In this document: positions 48,701 through 61,000 of the stretch, piece after piece
Numbering within the stretch: position 1 is the first letter of the stretch
Layout of the letters: the number at the start of each line of letters is the position of its first letter
Assembly: GCA_010015745.1 (NCBI GenBank)
Contig: ML978183.1
Span: forward strand, 124,001 to 188,000
DNA: 64,000 nucleotides
Source: Setomelanomma holmii
Taxonomy: Eukaryota; Ascomycota; Dothideomycetes; Pleosporales; Phaeosphaeriaceae
Reading direction: 5' to 3'
Made by a program: the position numbers and the translations under genes
Notes under the pieces: generated by a model
Told to the model about the DNA's origin: nothing
Seen by the model: only the letters and a program-made list of their open reading frames with translations
Databases searched by the model: none

Positions 48701-51700
48701 ATGTCTAACACAACCTGCACAAACGAGACTACTCGATCTGAGATGGACCTCTTCTATCTACAAGCATGCCTAATCAACGGCAGTACCACCGAAGAAAAGA
48801 CCAATGACTGTATTTTGGATCTAGTGCAGAAACAAATCCAGCAACACCCCAACAATGTCGCCATCAATGCTTGGGACGGCGACTTGACATACGCCCAAGT
48901 GGCAATTGGAACGAACGAAATAGCTACGAGACTGGGCCGGCTGGGTTACAGTCACTACGTTGCCATTTGCGTTCCGCGAACCAAATGGACACCAGTTGCG
49001 ATGCTTGCGGCTCTCCAAACTGGAGCGGCTTTCGTCCATCTCGACCCAGCATATCCCTCCTCCCGCATATCTGCCATTTGTGCAGCGTGCAACATCACAA
49101 CAGCAATTTGCTTGGAAGGAACAGCAGACGTGCTCGAGACTCATATTGAGCGCATCGTCATAATTAAAGATGACTACCTCACTCAAACGACCTCCACATT
49201 ACCAGTATTGGGAGGCACAAATGTACCCTCCGATACCTCCTATGTTGTTTTTACCTCTGGGAGCTCTGGAACACCCAAAGGCGTCGTGGTGCCTCATTCC
49301 GCCATCTGCACCAGCATCGTCGCTCAGGGTCTGGAATTCCAGCTCTCCACGACCACGAGGGTGCTGCAATTTGCTCCCGCCACTTTCGACGCGTCAATGT
49401 TTGAGCTGATCACCACGTTATGTTTTGGAAGTTGTGTGTGCATACCTTCACAATTCGAGCGAGAGCATGATCCGGCCGCGGTTCTGAACAAATATCGCAC
49501 AGATATTGTGTTTCTGACACCATCAGTGGCGCGAACCGTGGACCCGGACACAGTGCCGCTGCTCAAGACGTTGATTGTGGGCGGTGAGGCGCCGGACCAG
49601 GCTCTGATAGATACCTGGCTGTCTCGAGGAAGACGGATCTCGAATGTCTACGGTCCGTCAGAGTGCGCGGTCTCGGCCGCGGTCTTGCATTACGATGCGC
49701 AACGTAGAGTACCTGCAGCGACTATCGGTAGACCCTTCGGAGGCGGTTTGTGGGTAGCAGACCCAGATAATCATAATATGCTGGTCAGGCCTGGGGAAAT
49801 TGGTGAGCTATTAATTTCTGGACACATAGTTACTGATGGATATCTCGGTGATCCCATCAAGACAAGTGCTTCCTTCGTCCATTCTCCAGACTGGTGGAAG
49901 GACGCAGCTTCAGGTCGCTCTTACAAAACAGGAGATCTTGTCAAGTATGACACGGATGGACTCGTCCTGTATGTTGGCCGCAAAGACAGCCAGGTCAAAG
50001 TGCGGGGGCAGCGTCTGGAACTCGGGGAGGTTGAGCACCATCTTCATCAGAGCGCATCGGTCGGGGAGGCAATGGCATGTGTTCCCCGGAATGGATTGTA
50101 CAACGGTCATCTTACAGCAGTTCTTACCCTACGGGTTCTATCCGGACCCGAAGATGCTGTCGCGAACACGATAGAGCCTGTCACGTCAGTCCCAGATTTG
50201 TCGGTTGCACAGGAGACGTTGACAGTTCAGCGCGCCCTCGAATCATCGCTTCCGCCGTATATGGTTCCAACGCAGTGGCTCGTTCTGCGCTCAATGCCGC
50301 GATCTGCATCTGACAAACTCGATGTACGCCGAATACAAGCTTGGATTGAAGCTGCAGATCCCGAATTACTTGACTCGTCGCGAAAGGACGTCCAGCTTCC
50401 AACAACAGTCTCGGAAGAGATCCTACTAGCTTCTTGGAAGCGTGTGCTGAAAGACGCCACACTGGGCACCATGGACCAGTTCATCCGCCGCGGTGGTGAC
50501 AGTATTCTTGCGATGCAGGTCATTGCTGAATGCCGCAAACATGACCTCAAAGTATCTGTGCGAAGCTTGTTAGCGCCGCAATCCCTCGCCGACATCGCGC
50601 GAGAAGCCTCGATGTCAAGTATTAAGGCTTTCCAACAAGAAGAAGAGAAGATTGGCGAGCCGTTTGAACTCTCACCCATACAGGTAAGTGGACCATGTAC
50701 GATATGATTCTCAGAAAAACACTGACATCGTATGTCTACTTCTACAGAAGCTGTACTTTGAGAGCGATCCTTCAGGAGAGAATATGTGCAATCAGAGCAT
50801 CTCGCTGAGCCTGAAAGGAGGACTAAAGCTCGAGGCATTGCACCGGGCACTGACCGCTATTGTCACACGACATTCGATGCTCCGTGCGAGATTCTTGAGA
50901 GACCATGCTCTTCACTGGACACAACATGTAACAATGGATGTCGACCGTTCATTTTCCCTGCGAGAGCATCATCTTGCGTCTGAGATCCAGAAGGCCACTT
51001 ATATCGAGGAAAGTGAACACAGCATTGACATCCGTCACGGCCCCATGTTGACCGCAGACGTTTTCGAGCTGAACGGTCAACACACAATGCACCTTGCAGC
51101 GCATCATCTTGTGGTGGACTTTGTGTCATGGAGGATTATCTTAGACGACATTGATGCCGTTCTGAGTGGAGACTCCCAAAGTCTTTGTCGAACCGAACCA
51201 CTGCCATTTTCGCAGTGGACGAAGCTTCAAGCTGAGTATGCACAGGCTCTCCCATCTCCAGCCACGGACAATGAGCATATATCTTACGCGTTCTGGGAAT
51301 TTTCAGAAGAGGAGAACACTGTCTCCAACTCTACCGAGGCTTCCTTTGAACTGGACATGGCGACTTCCAATGCCATTCTTGGACCGTGTAATACTGCCGT
51401 CGCGTCCGAGCCAGTCGACCTTCTTGTAGCTGCTATTTTGTATTCGTTCAATCAAACATTCTCCACCGAGCGGCATGCTCCGCAAGTCTATGTAGAGGGC
51501 CACGGACGGGAACCATGGGACGACTCACTGGACATTAGTGGAACAGTAGGCTGGTTTACGACGATGTTCCCCATCAAACTCGAGCACTCCTACCTGGAAG
51601 ACGATATTGTAGCTCTTGTCCGCGGCGTCAGCATTGCCCGCCGCTCGAGTACCCACGGCAGACTAGACCATTTCACTTTACGTTACTTGACTAGAGCTGG

Positions 51701-52080
51701 GCAGGTTAGGTCGGCTCAATCCTCTTGTAAAGAGATATTGTTCAACTTCGGCGGGAGTTTTTCGACCACGTCTCAAGATGATTCCTCTTCCCACTTTGAC
51801 TTCGCCTCTGGAAGCAACGGACTCCCATTTGACGAGCGGCGGACAGGCAAACGAATCGCTCTTTTCGAAATCACGAGCATCGTGAAGGACGGGCAATTTG
51901 TCTTCAATTTCCAGTTTCCACGTGTACTGCGACGTGGCGAACAGGTCCTGCGATGGTTTCAGACGTGCCGAGACACTCTCTTACGCATCGCTCGCGAGCT
52001 GCCTTCAAGACCACGTCAGCTACACGTCACAGAATTTGCGCTCCTGGATATCCCATATTCACTATCAGATACGTATATGT
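48701..52080 (+). other. NRPS module 1: A1-T1-E1
   Basis: A1 carries core motifs FTSGSSGTPKG, NVYGPSEC and YKTGDLV. Selectivity-pocket residues aligned by eye to GrsA are D-A-F-F-I-G-V-V-S-K; no confident substrate follows. T1 has its pantetheine Ser codon at 50501 (GGDSILAMQ). The E domain begins at SPIQKLYFE across the 50684-50747 intron and has HHLVVDFVSW (codons from 51102), the E-type form of the HHxxxD motif. The module should load an L-amino acid and present it as D. In HTS1 the equivalent module handles proline. Confidence 0.8.
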
Positions 52081-55000
52081 CGAGCGTGTCTGATCAGCTG
52101 AATCTGGAAGAACTGGCCATGATAGAGGACATTTACCCTTGCTCTGCTATTCAGAGCGGGATGCTTGTCAGCCAAAGCCAACAATCGCATCTATACCAAT
52201 TGTTCATAACCTGGGAAATTACTGCCACTCCCGGGTGTTCAGTAGACGTCAGAACGTTCCTCCGTGCTTGGCAGCAAGTGGTAGATGAAAATACTATCTT
52301 GCGCACAGTCTTCGTCGAAGACACCGTTGGTAGGGATGCCTTCCATCTGGTCATACTGCGCGTAGGCTTCGTCACTGCTTGGATGCAAGAGCTCACGCAA
52401 GACGAGAACATGGAGCTTTTAGCGCGACCAACCTACTCACGAGCTCAGCCTCACCATCGTCTGACAGTACAAAGGTTCTCGGACGACGGTTTGAGGTGCC
52501 GTCTTGACATAAATCACGCTCTCGTCGACGGCAGCTCACTTGCGCTTGTCGTAGACCAGGTTCAACGAGCATATGCCAGCCTGCCTAAGACGAAGTGTCT
52601 TGCGTACCGAGAATACATTGGCTACCATCAGGCTCAGATTACACAGAATGCCGCGCATCTAGCTTATTGGCAAAAATATCTTGCAAATGCAACACCATGT
52701 CTGTTCCCGGCACTGGCTGCGCCCTCCTCTACTTCTCTGACAACTTCTCGCCTGGAAGGACTTAAGACGGTTCATTTCGATATCATAGACCGGGCTCGGA
52801 TCCAGTCATTTTGCCAAAGACATAATGTAACCATTTCCAGTGTCTTTCAGCTCGCTTGGGCCCTTTGCCTTCGGGCATTCACGAACCAGACTTCGATCTC
52901 CTTTGGCTATCTCGTCTCGCATCGAGACCTGCCCTTGGACGGCATTGAAACTGCAGTAGGACCTTATATCAACACCATCGTTCGTCGTATCGAATTGGAC
53001 AACGATTCAAGCTCCATTGGACTTCTTCACCACCTACAGGATGATTTGACCGAAGGCCTTGAGCACGGATTGTCGTCCCTGTCCGACGTGCTCCGTAACA
53101 GTGCCTTGTCTAATCGTAGTGGGTTGTTCAATACATCGATCTCATATCAACGATATGTTACGGACACGACGGCCCCTCATGAGCTGCTCTTCTCTCGCAA
53201 GGCTTTGTTCGATCCTTCTGAGGACGTGGTGGCGCTAGATGTCGACGACTACGGCACGCACATCGATCCCTTTCTAAGCTATTGGCAATCACTATTGAGC
53301 GACAAGCATGCTCAGAGCTTGGCAGATACCGTCGCAATCGCCGTTGCTAAGCTCGTTCGCGGCCAAGAGACTAGTCTCAACCAGTTGAGCATTGTTCCAC
53401 AACACCATGTTAGGGAGATGAAGCGGCTGAACGCAAATGCACCATCGTCCAATCAATGTCTTCATGATATGGTTAGTCGACAGGCCCAATCCGTCCCAGG
53501 AGCGATTGCCGTGCAGTCCCGGGATGGAAATTTCACATATACCCAGATTGACGAGTTGTCATCGCGCCTTGCGCACTATTTGATCGGAACGCAACGCATT
53601 GATCTGGAGGAAAGAATACTTTTCTGCTCGGAAAAGACCGCTCTTGCTGTCATCATCCTTCTGGGTATTCTCAAGGCTGGTGGCGCGTGTGTCGCAGTCG
53701 ATCCCGCTCAGCCAATGATGCGGTTGCAGCATATAGCCAAGGAGACTGACGCAAAGCTAATATTTGCCAGTACATCGACATCATCAAGATTGAGCGGATT
53801 AGCTGTTCCTACGGTCATTTTCTCAGCCGAATTTCTATGCGCGCTACCGAAGGAGCCGTCTGCAGTTCCCTCCCGCAAGGTACGGCCGAACAACCTAGCC
53901 GTCATTGTGTATACCTCCGGCTCAACGGGACTACCGAAGGGTATTATGTTGGAGCACGGTAGTCTGTGCGCAAGCATTTTGGCCCACGCGAGCGCGCTTA
54001 GGATTGACAAGACCACCCGCGCTCTTCAGTTCGCCTCTTGGAGCTTTGATGTGTCCATTGAAGAGACATTCACTACGCTTTCTCAGGGAGGTTGTGTATG
54101 TGTACCGTCAGAATGGGATCGCAAGAACGATCTTGCCGCTTTCATCCGCGACTTCAGGGTGAACTGGGTCGATCTCGTTCCTGGCATGGCTCGACAAATG
54201 CAGCCAGAGTCCATACCCAGTGTTAAGACGATGATTCTTGGCGGCGAAAGATTGCCAGTCGATGTGGCAAGGAGATGGGCCAATCGTGTACAGCTCATTA
54301 ACGTATACGGTCCAGCGGAGTGCTCGATCAACGCAACCTACGATGATAACTTGAGCACTACCAGTGATGGCAGTACCATCGGACGTGTACTACCATGCAC
54401 TCGGGCATGGGTCGTCAGCACGACGAACCACAACGTCCTTATGCCGATCGGTGGTATTGGAGAGCTAGTCCTATCAGGCCCAACAGTCATGCGAGGCTAC
54501 ATCAATGACGAGACACGGACGGCTGCCGCTACCTTCACTCATCCAGCTTGGTCGGTGCCACATCTGGCCGCAGAGCGCTTCTATAAGACTGGTGATCTGG
54601 TGCGTCTGGGCAGCAATGGCGAACTGTTCCTACTGGGTAGGAAAGATGCTCAACGGAAGCTTCGTGGCCATCGCATTGACTTGGAAGAGATTCAGCAAGT
54701 CATCTCAGACAGTTCGCAAGTCCGAACTTGCCTTGTGGCGTTGCCTCGCTCAGGCCCCTTCAAAGACCAGATTGTTGCTGTTGTCGTGCTGGACTTAGTC
54801 ACCAGGCCAGACGAAGAAGCCCACCTTCATCTTCTTCCCACCGAACGTCTCGAGAGAGTTCGTCCACGATTGAACGATGTTCGCTCTTGGATATCTGCTC
54901 GTCTTCCTGCTCTGATGGTTCCCACGGCATGGGCAGTTGTCGCGTCGATTCCGGAGCTTGCATCGGGAAAACTCAACACGTCCTTAGTATCACGCTGGCT

Positions 55001-58000
55001 GACAGAACTGAATGACGCCACGACACAGGCCATTCAAGACACCCTCCGGGAGACTGAAGTGCAATTACCTACCAGCGAGAAGGAGAGCTCCCTCTTAGGT
55101 ATCTGGGCGACCGTCTTGAACAGGCCGGCCGAGGCCATTGGCGTCAACCAATCTTTTCTCAGCATGGGCGGCGACAGTATGGCGGCAATGCAAATCCGGT
55201 CTCGAGCTAAGAATATCGGCCTGGCAATCTCTGTCGAAAACCTTTTGTCTGGACTCACGATTGCCGACATCGCGCGAGATGCGGGGATCGTGGCTGCCGG
55301 AGAACCAACAATACCTCGAGGCGACGACTCAGATACAGAACAACAGCCGTCAGCGATACAAAAGACGTATCTGTCCAGTTCTACGCCGACGTCATTGAAG
55401 CGATTCAATCTCGCCACATTACTCAAACCCTCGCAATCAGTCTCTGGCGATAGATTTCGCATGGCGCTCCTCAGCATCGTCACTCGTCACAGCGCGCTTC
55501 GTACTCGGTTCATCTATCGTGATGGAAATTGGTATCAACAATCGGATGTCAGCCCAGAACTGGCAGTCATGTTCATGACCACAAAGGTCACTGACGAACA
55601 GGATCTTGATGGTGCCATTGAGCACGCGCAAGGACAGGTCGATGTGCTCAACGGGCCTGGGCTTGTCGGGTGCATTCTCGCGCACCAATCCGGCGAAGAC
55701 ATGCTATTCCTTACTGCTCATCATTTGCTTGTCGATATTGTGTCTTGGCAGATCATCATTGACGAAATGCAGGAAGCGCTCCAGAACAGTACCAATGTGT
55801 CCACTCTTCCTTTACCCTACAGCTCGTGGTGCAAGCATGTGCGCGCAGAAAACCTCATTAACGACGCAAACCTCGACAAGTGGTCAATGGTGAGCCCTGC
55901 TGCTGCAATGCGAGAAAGGAATGTTTACGGTGATGTGGTGGAGATGTCTCTGAGACTGGAGCCTGAGACTACCTCAGCGCTACTTGCGCTATGTCAAAAC
56001 ACATCCAGAATTGAGCTGGTGGAGCTGCTCTTGACCGCAGTCATTACTGGCTATCAGCACGCATCTGACGGACAGCCACTTACACGCGTGCTCAACGAAG
56101 ATCACGGTCGCCACTCCTCTCATCAGGATTTTGACCCATATGGTACCGTGGGCTGGTTTACCTCTATGTCGCCAATTTTCTCGGACAAGACCGATATACA
56201 AGGCATCCTGCAGCAAGTCAAGACCAGTCGACGGAACTTTTGTGGCCGACGTTGGTTGGCTGGCTACATGCAGAGGGCAACGAATCACGATGAAGCAGTG
56301 GCAACACTTGAGAATGCGGAAGTTTTGTTTAATTACATCGGAAAACAGCAACATGGCACACCTTCTGCGCATCAAATTTTCTCCCGGATAGAGAACAAAC
56401 ATGTTCAATCCTCGTCTGTCGCACCAGATCTAGTTCGACCAGCACGATACGAATTCCTTGCCATGGTTCAAGATGGAGAGCTGCAGATTGACCTTGGATA
56501 CAACAAGACGCTAGACGACGAATGTCGGATGGAGGGATGGTGTTCCCATATTCGACAGGCCTTGGTCGATTTAATCAAGCTTCCCGCAGCCCAACTTGAG
56601 TGTCTCACTATCGCCGACTGCAAGCTAATATCCGTGGGCGAAGCCAGCTTCGAACAGATTCTGGCTCGCGTATCGGAAACGGCATATGTAACTGGCAGTG
56701 CTATTGAAGACATCATTCCTTGCCACCCGGTGCAGGAAGGCATGTTGGTCAGTCAAGCTCGAGATCCAAGCCAGTATATGACTTCGTCCACCTGGGAAGT
56801 CACAACCAAGGACGGAACAATGGTCGATGCGGATCGATTCAGCAATGCATGGAAGACTGTGGTAAACAACCACGATATTCTACGAACATTCTTCGCTGAG
56901 GAAACCGTTCGTGCCGGCAGTCTCTTCGCGCAGGTCATACTCAAAGAAATAACCCCTCGTGTGGTAGTACTACCTCCGGTAAAGTCTTATGATCTTGCGT
57001 TACTGGCGGTCGAGGCATTTCCATCCATCAAGGCATCTGATCAGCCCCCATTGCATCAGCTTGTTATCTGTCAAGGTGGTACAAGAACTGTTTGCCGCCT
57101 TGACATCAGCCATACCATCATCGATGGTGCGTCAATGCATCTCCTGGTAGAGCAGCTTGCCACAGCATATGAGGGCTCCAAATCTGACATCCTGACACGC
57201 TCCACCTACCACCCCTTGATTCGCCACTGGCTGGAGACGATGCCGGACGAAAATGCTGAGCAAAGCCTACGATTCTGGCAGAACCACCTCTCTGGAGTCG
57301 AGCCTTGTTATTTTCCAAAACTCGCACCGACTACCACTGATCAAAGCGTTCATCTCATGCCAATTGAGCTGGCAAGCACAGAAAAGTTCCGCAAAATGAG
57401 CAAAGCCTATGGACTGACCCCGTTCAATGTAATCCAGATCGCATGGAGCCTGGTGTTGAGAGCATTCACCGGAACCGACACAGTTTGCTTTGGGTATCTC
57501 ACTTCAGGCCGTCATCGTCCCATCAGCCATATCGAAGACGCTATCGGGCCTTACTTCACTTTGCTGGTATGCAAGACCACATTCGATCCCTCTAGTGTCC
57601 TACTTGACTCTCTGCGTAAAGCTCAGACAACCTTCTTAGAAAGTTTCGATCACCAGGAAGTATCACTTTCGTCTATCCAGCATGCACTAGGCTTACGCGA
57701 CGGAATGGGTCTTTTCAACACCCTCCTCACATATCAGGCCTCAACAGATCTTGAGAAGAGCCAACAGCTCATCGGTTTCAACGAGATTTCATCGTATGAT
57801 CCAACGGAATTCGATATCACGCTTGGTGTTATGGATAGCCCAAGTGGAATGAAAGTCGGCATGGAATACACCCAGAGTTGTCTGACCGTGCAGCAAGCAC
57901 GACTCATTGCCGATGCTGTCACCCAGGCCATCGACAACATTATTCGCGACCCATTGCAGGCCGTCAGTGAAGTTGCGCTGGTAGGACCAGCTCAGCGTCA

Positions 58001-61000
58001 ATTAATCTTAGACGCCAACGCTGCGCCACCGTTGATCATTGACGAGTTGCTACATGAGGAAATTTCAAGACTGGCAGTTATATCGCCAGACGCCATGGCT
58101 GTGAGGTCATGGGACGGCTCTTTGACCCGGGGGAAGCTGGACCAGCTCTCTTCGAATCTTGTGGCTCATTTATCATCCGAGCGCATTATCGAAAAGCCAG
58201 GACAGATCGTCCCTCTGTGCTTCAACAAGTCTATATGGGCGATAGTGTCGGTGCTAGCAGTGCTAAAAGCTGGTGGCGCTGTCGCATTCATGGCACCTGA
58301 TGCTTCGCCGGAACAAATGAGGGAAATGGCTAAAATCGCAGATGCAAGCACTGTGCTCGGAGACGCAGATATGGTCTCAACCATCAAGGCAGCTGGACTG
58401 CAATGCCTCCCAGTAACCTCGTCTCTGCTATCAAGCTACCTTCCCACACCTCCCAGGACGCCTACAGAACGCATCGAATCAACTGACGCCTCCTTCGTTG
58501 TATTCACATCAGGTAGCACTGGTACTCCCAAGGCAGTCGTCCACACTCACGGGAGCATCGCTGCCACAGCATACTCGGAAAGATCGCTGGGCATCAACAC
58601 CCCGGAAACTCACCGGCTGCAGTTTGCCGGATATTCCTTCGATGTCGCTGTGACGGACATTATCAGCACTCTGCGGGCCGGCGGTTGCATCTGCATTCCT
58701 TCCGAGCACGAAAGGATACATGAACTGGCGGCCACCATCGAAAAGCTCGGCGCTAATGCAGCCAATCTGACTCCGACAGTTGTTCGCACTCTCAAGCCTG
58801 AGGAGATACCGTGCATGAAAAGCCTTCTGGTTGGCGGTGAAGCTCTCTCCCGGGACATCATACAGACATGGTCGCCGTACGTAACTCTGATCAACAGCTA
58901 CGGCCCAGCGGAGAGTGGTATCAACGGCGTCTGCAAGTTCGATGTCAACGTCGACCGTGCAGCCGATATCGGTAAACCATTCCCAACCATGCGAATCTGG
59001 CTCGTGGATTCAGCAAATCTTAACTTACTTGCGCCTGTTGGTGCCATCGGCGAGATCATCTTGGAAGGATCGGGTGTAGCCCGCGAATACCTTAAAGACC
59101 TCGAGCGGAGCGCCCTAGCATTTCCATCGCCTCCGACATGGTATCAAGCACTTCCGTCTTCGATCAAAAGTCAAGGTCGACTCTATGCCACTGGAGATCT
59201 TGCTCGATACACAGCAGACGGTACCGTAGAGTTTTTAGGCCGCAAGAACCAAGAGACCAAACTACACGGACATCGTATCGATCTCCAGGTTGTCGAGGAT
59301 GGTGTGAGTGCTGCACTTGATGATAACAGCCTTCTTGTAGCTGCAGAAGGTAAGTGGTGCATGTACGAAAGTAAATGTGAGACATACACTAACTTCGTAC
59401 CTACATCTTTGCAGTGGTCGCCATCGACAATCTGGGCAAGAGACTGATTGCTTTTGTTTCCTCACGCAACCATGTACACAATATCTCAAATGTCGTTACC
59501 ATTGACGATGATACCGAAGGTCACTTCTCCGGGCAAAGATGGAGCGACCTGCGTCAACAGATGAAGCCTATCCTATCGAAACATTCCATTCCTACGGCGA
59601 TAGTGCCGCTAGGATCTATGCCACTAACGCAGTCTCGAAAGATTCACCGCAGAGCGCTCCGAGAAATGAGCTTGGAAAGCTTCATGCAGTCAGATCGTCT
59701 AGGAACCAAGAGCTATACAGACAAAAGAATGCCAATGAGCGAGCACGAACGTCTCCTCCAAGAACTCTGGGCAAAGGCAATTGGTATAGATTCTGAACTA
59801 ATCGGCCTCGATGACCATTTCTTAGATATGGGTGGCGACTCCGTGGCAGCAATGGCGTTGGCCGGTTTGGCTCGTGATGCTGGCCTTAGTTTGAAAACTT
59901 CTCTGGTCTTTCAGCATGTCACACTCGAAGGCATGGCCACGAGTCTCACTATCAGTAGACAAGATGGTGCGATCACACCTTTCTCGCTGCTGAGTGTAGA
60001 CCATGGAAATTTCCAGAGCGTTATCGCTTCGGCAGCTTCAGCATGTAACGTAACCGAAGACCACATCGAGGACCTCTATCCAAGCACGCCTTTGCAAGAG
60101 GGTCTTCTTGCACTGTCTGGAAGCGAACAGAATGCCTACATCTCCACTGAGACCATTCAGCTGACGCCTGCCATAGAAATTGATCGCCTGGAGCGTGCTT
60201 TCAATAGAGTAGCTCAAGCCGAGCCCATTCTGCGCACACGACTGGCCTTTGTCGAAGGGTTCGGCACTCTTCAGGTTGTGATCAAGGAATCTATTGTATT
60301 CGCGAATGTCGACACTACACCAACCATGGGGAATGGCAGGCCTCTTGTCTGGTTTGGTCTCTCACAAGACAAAGCTCGATTGACTTGGGTCATGCACCAT
60401 GCAATATACGATGGTTTCAGCAGGAAGCTGCTGCTGGAGAAGATCCAAGCATGCTATGAGGACGAGCTCGCGGCATTGTCATCGTCTGCACTGTACTCAA
60501 TGTATGTGGCCTATACATCCGATCCGAGCATCTACGACGCAGCCAAGACATACTGGATGGACCGCCTGGTGGACGCAGCTATCCCGACCTTTCCACGATC
60601 CGCCTCTAGCAAACAAAATGTTAAGCCGTGGACTAATGCTGTGATTGAGCGAAGCTTGACTCTGCCGCGTACATCACACGGCATCACCACAGCGACCTTG
60701 GTGCAGACTGCATGGGCAATGACTGTCGCGCAGCACTCTGACAACAGCACCGACGATGTCGTATTCGGCATGACTGTCTCCGGTCGCGAAGCGCCCGTTC
60801 CCAGCTTAGATTTGGTCACCGGGCCCTGCATCGCCACCGTGCCGAGCCGTGTGCATTTGCCGAAAGACGCCAAAGCCATGCACGTTCTTCACACCGTGCA
60901 AGACGATAACCTTGCAATGATGCCGCACGCTCATGTTGGCCTACAAGACATTGCCAAGTCGCTGCCGAAAGAGGCAGCGCATGTTTGCGAATTCAAGAGC

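Noticed and set aside
48540..48773. 77-codon open frame overlapping the NRPS start in another frame
   Set aside because: Overlaps the real NRPS start and has no domain; at most an upstream ORF.
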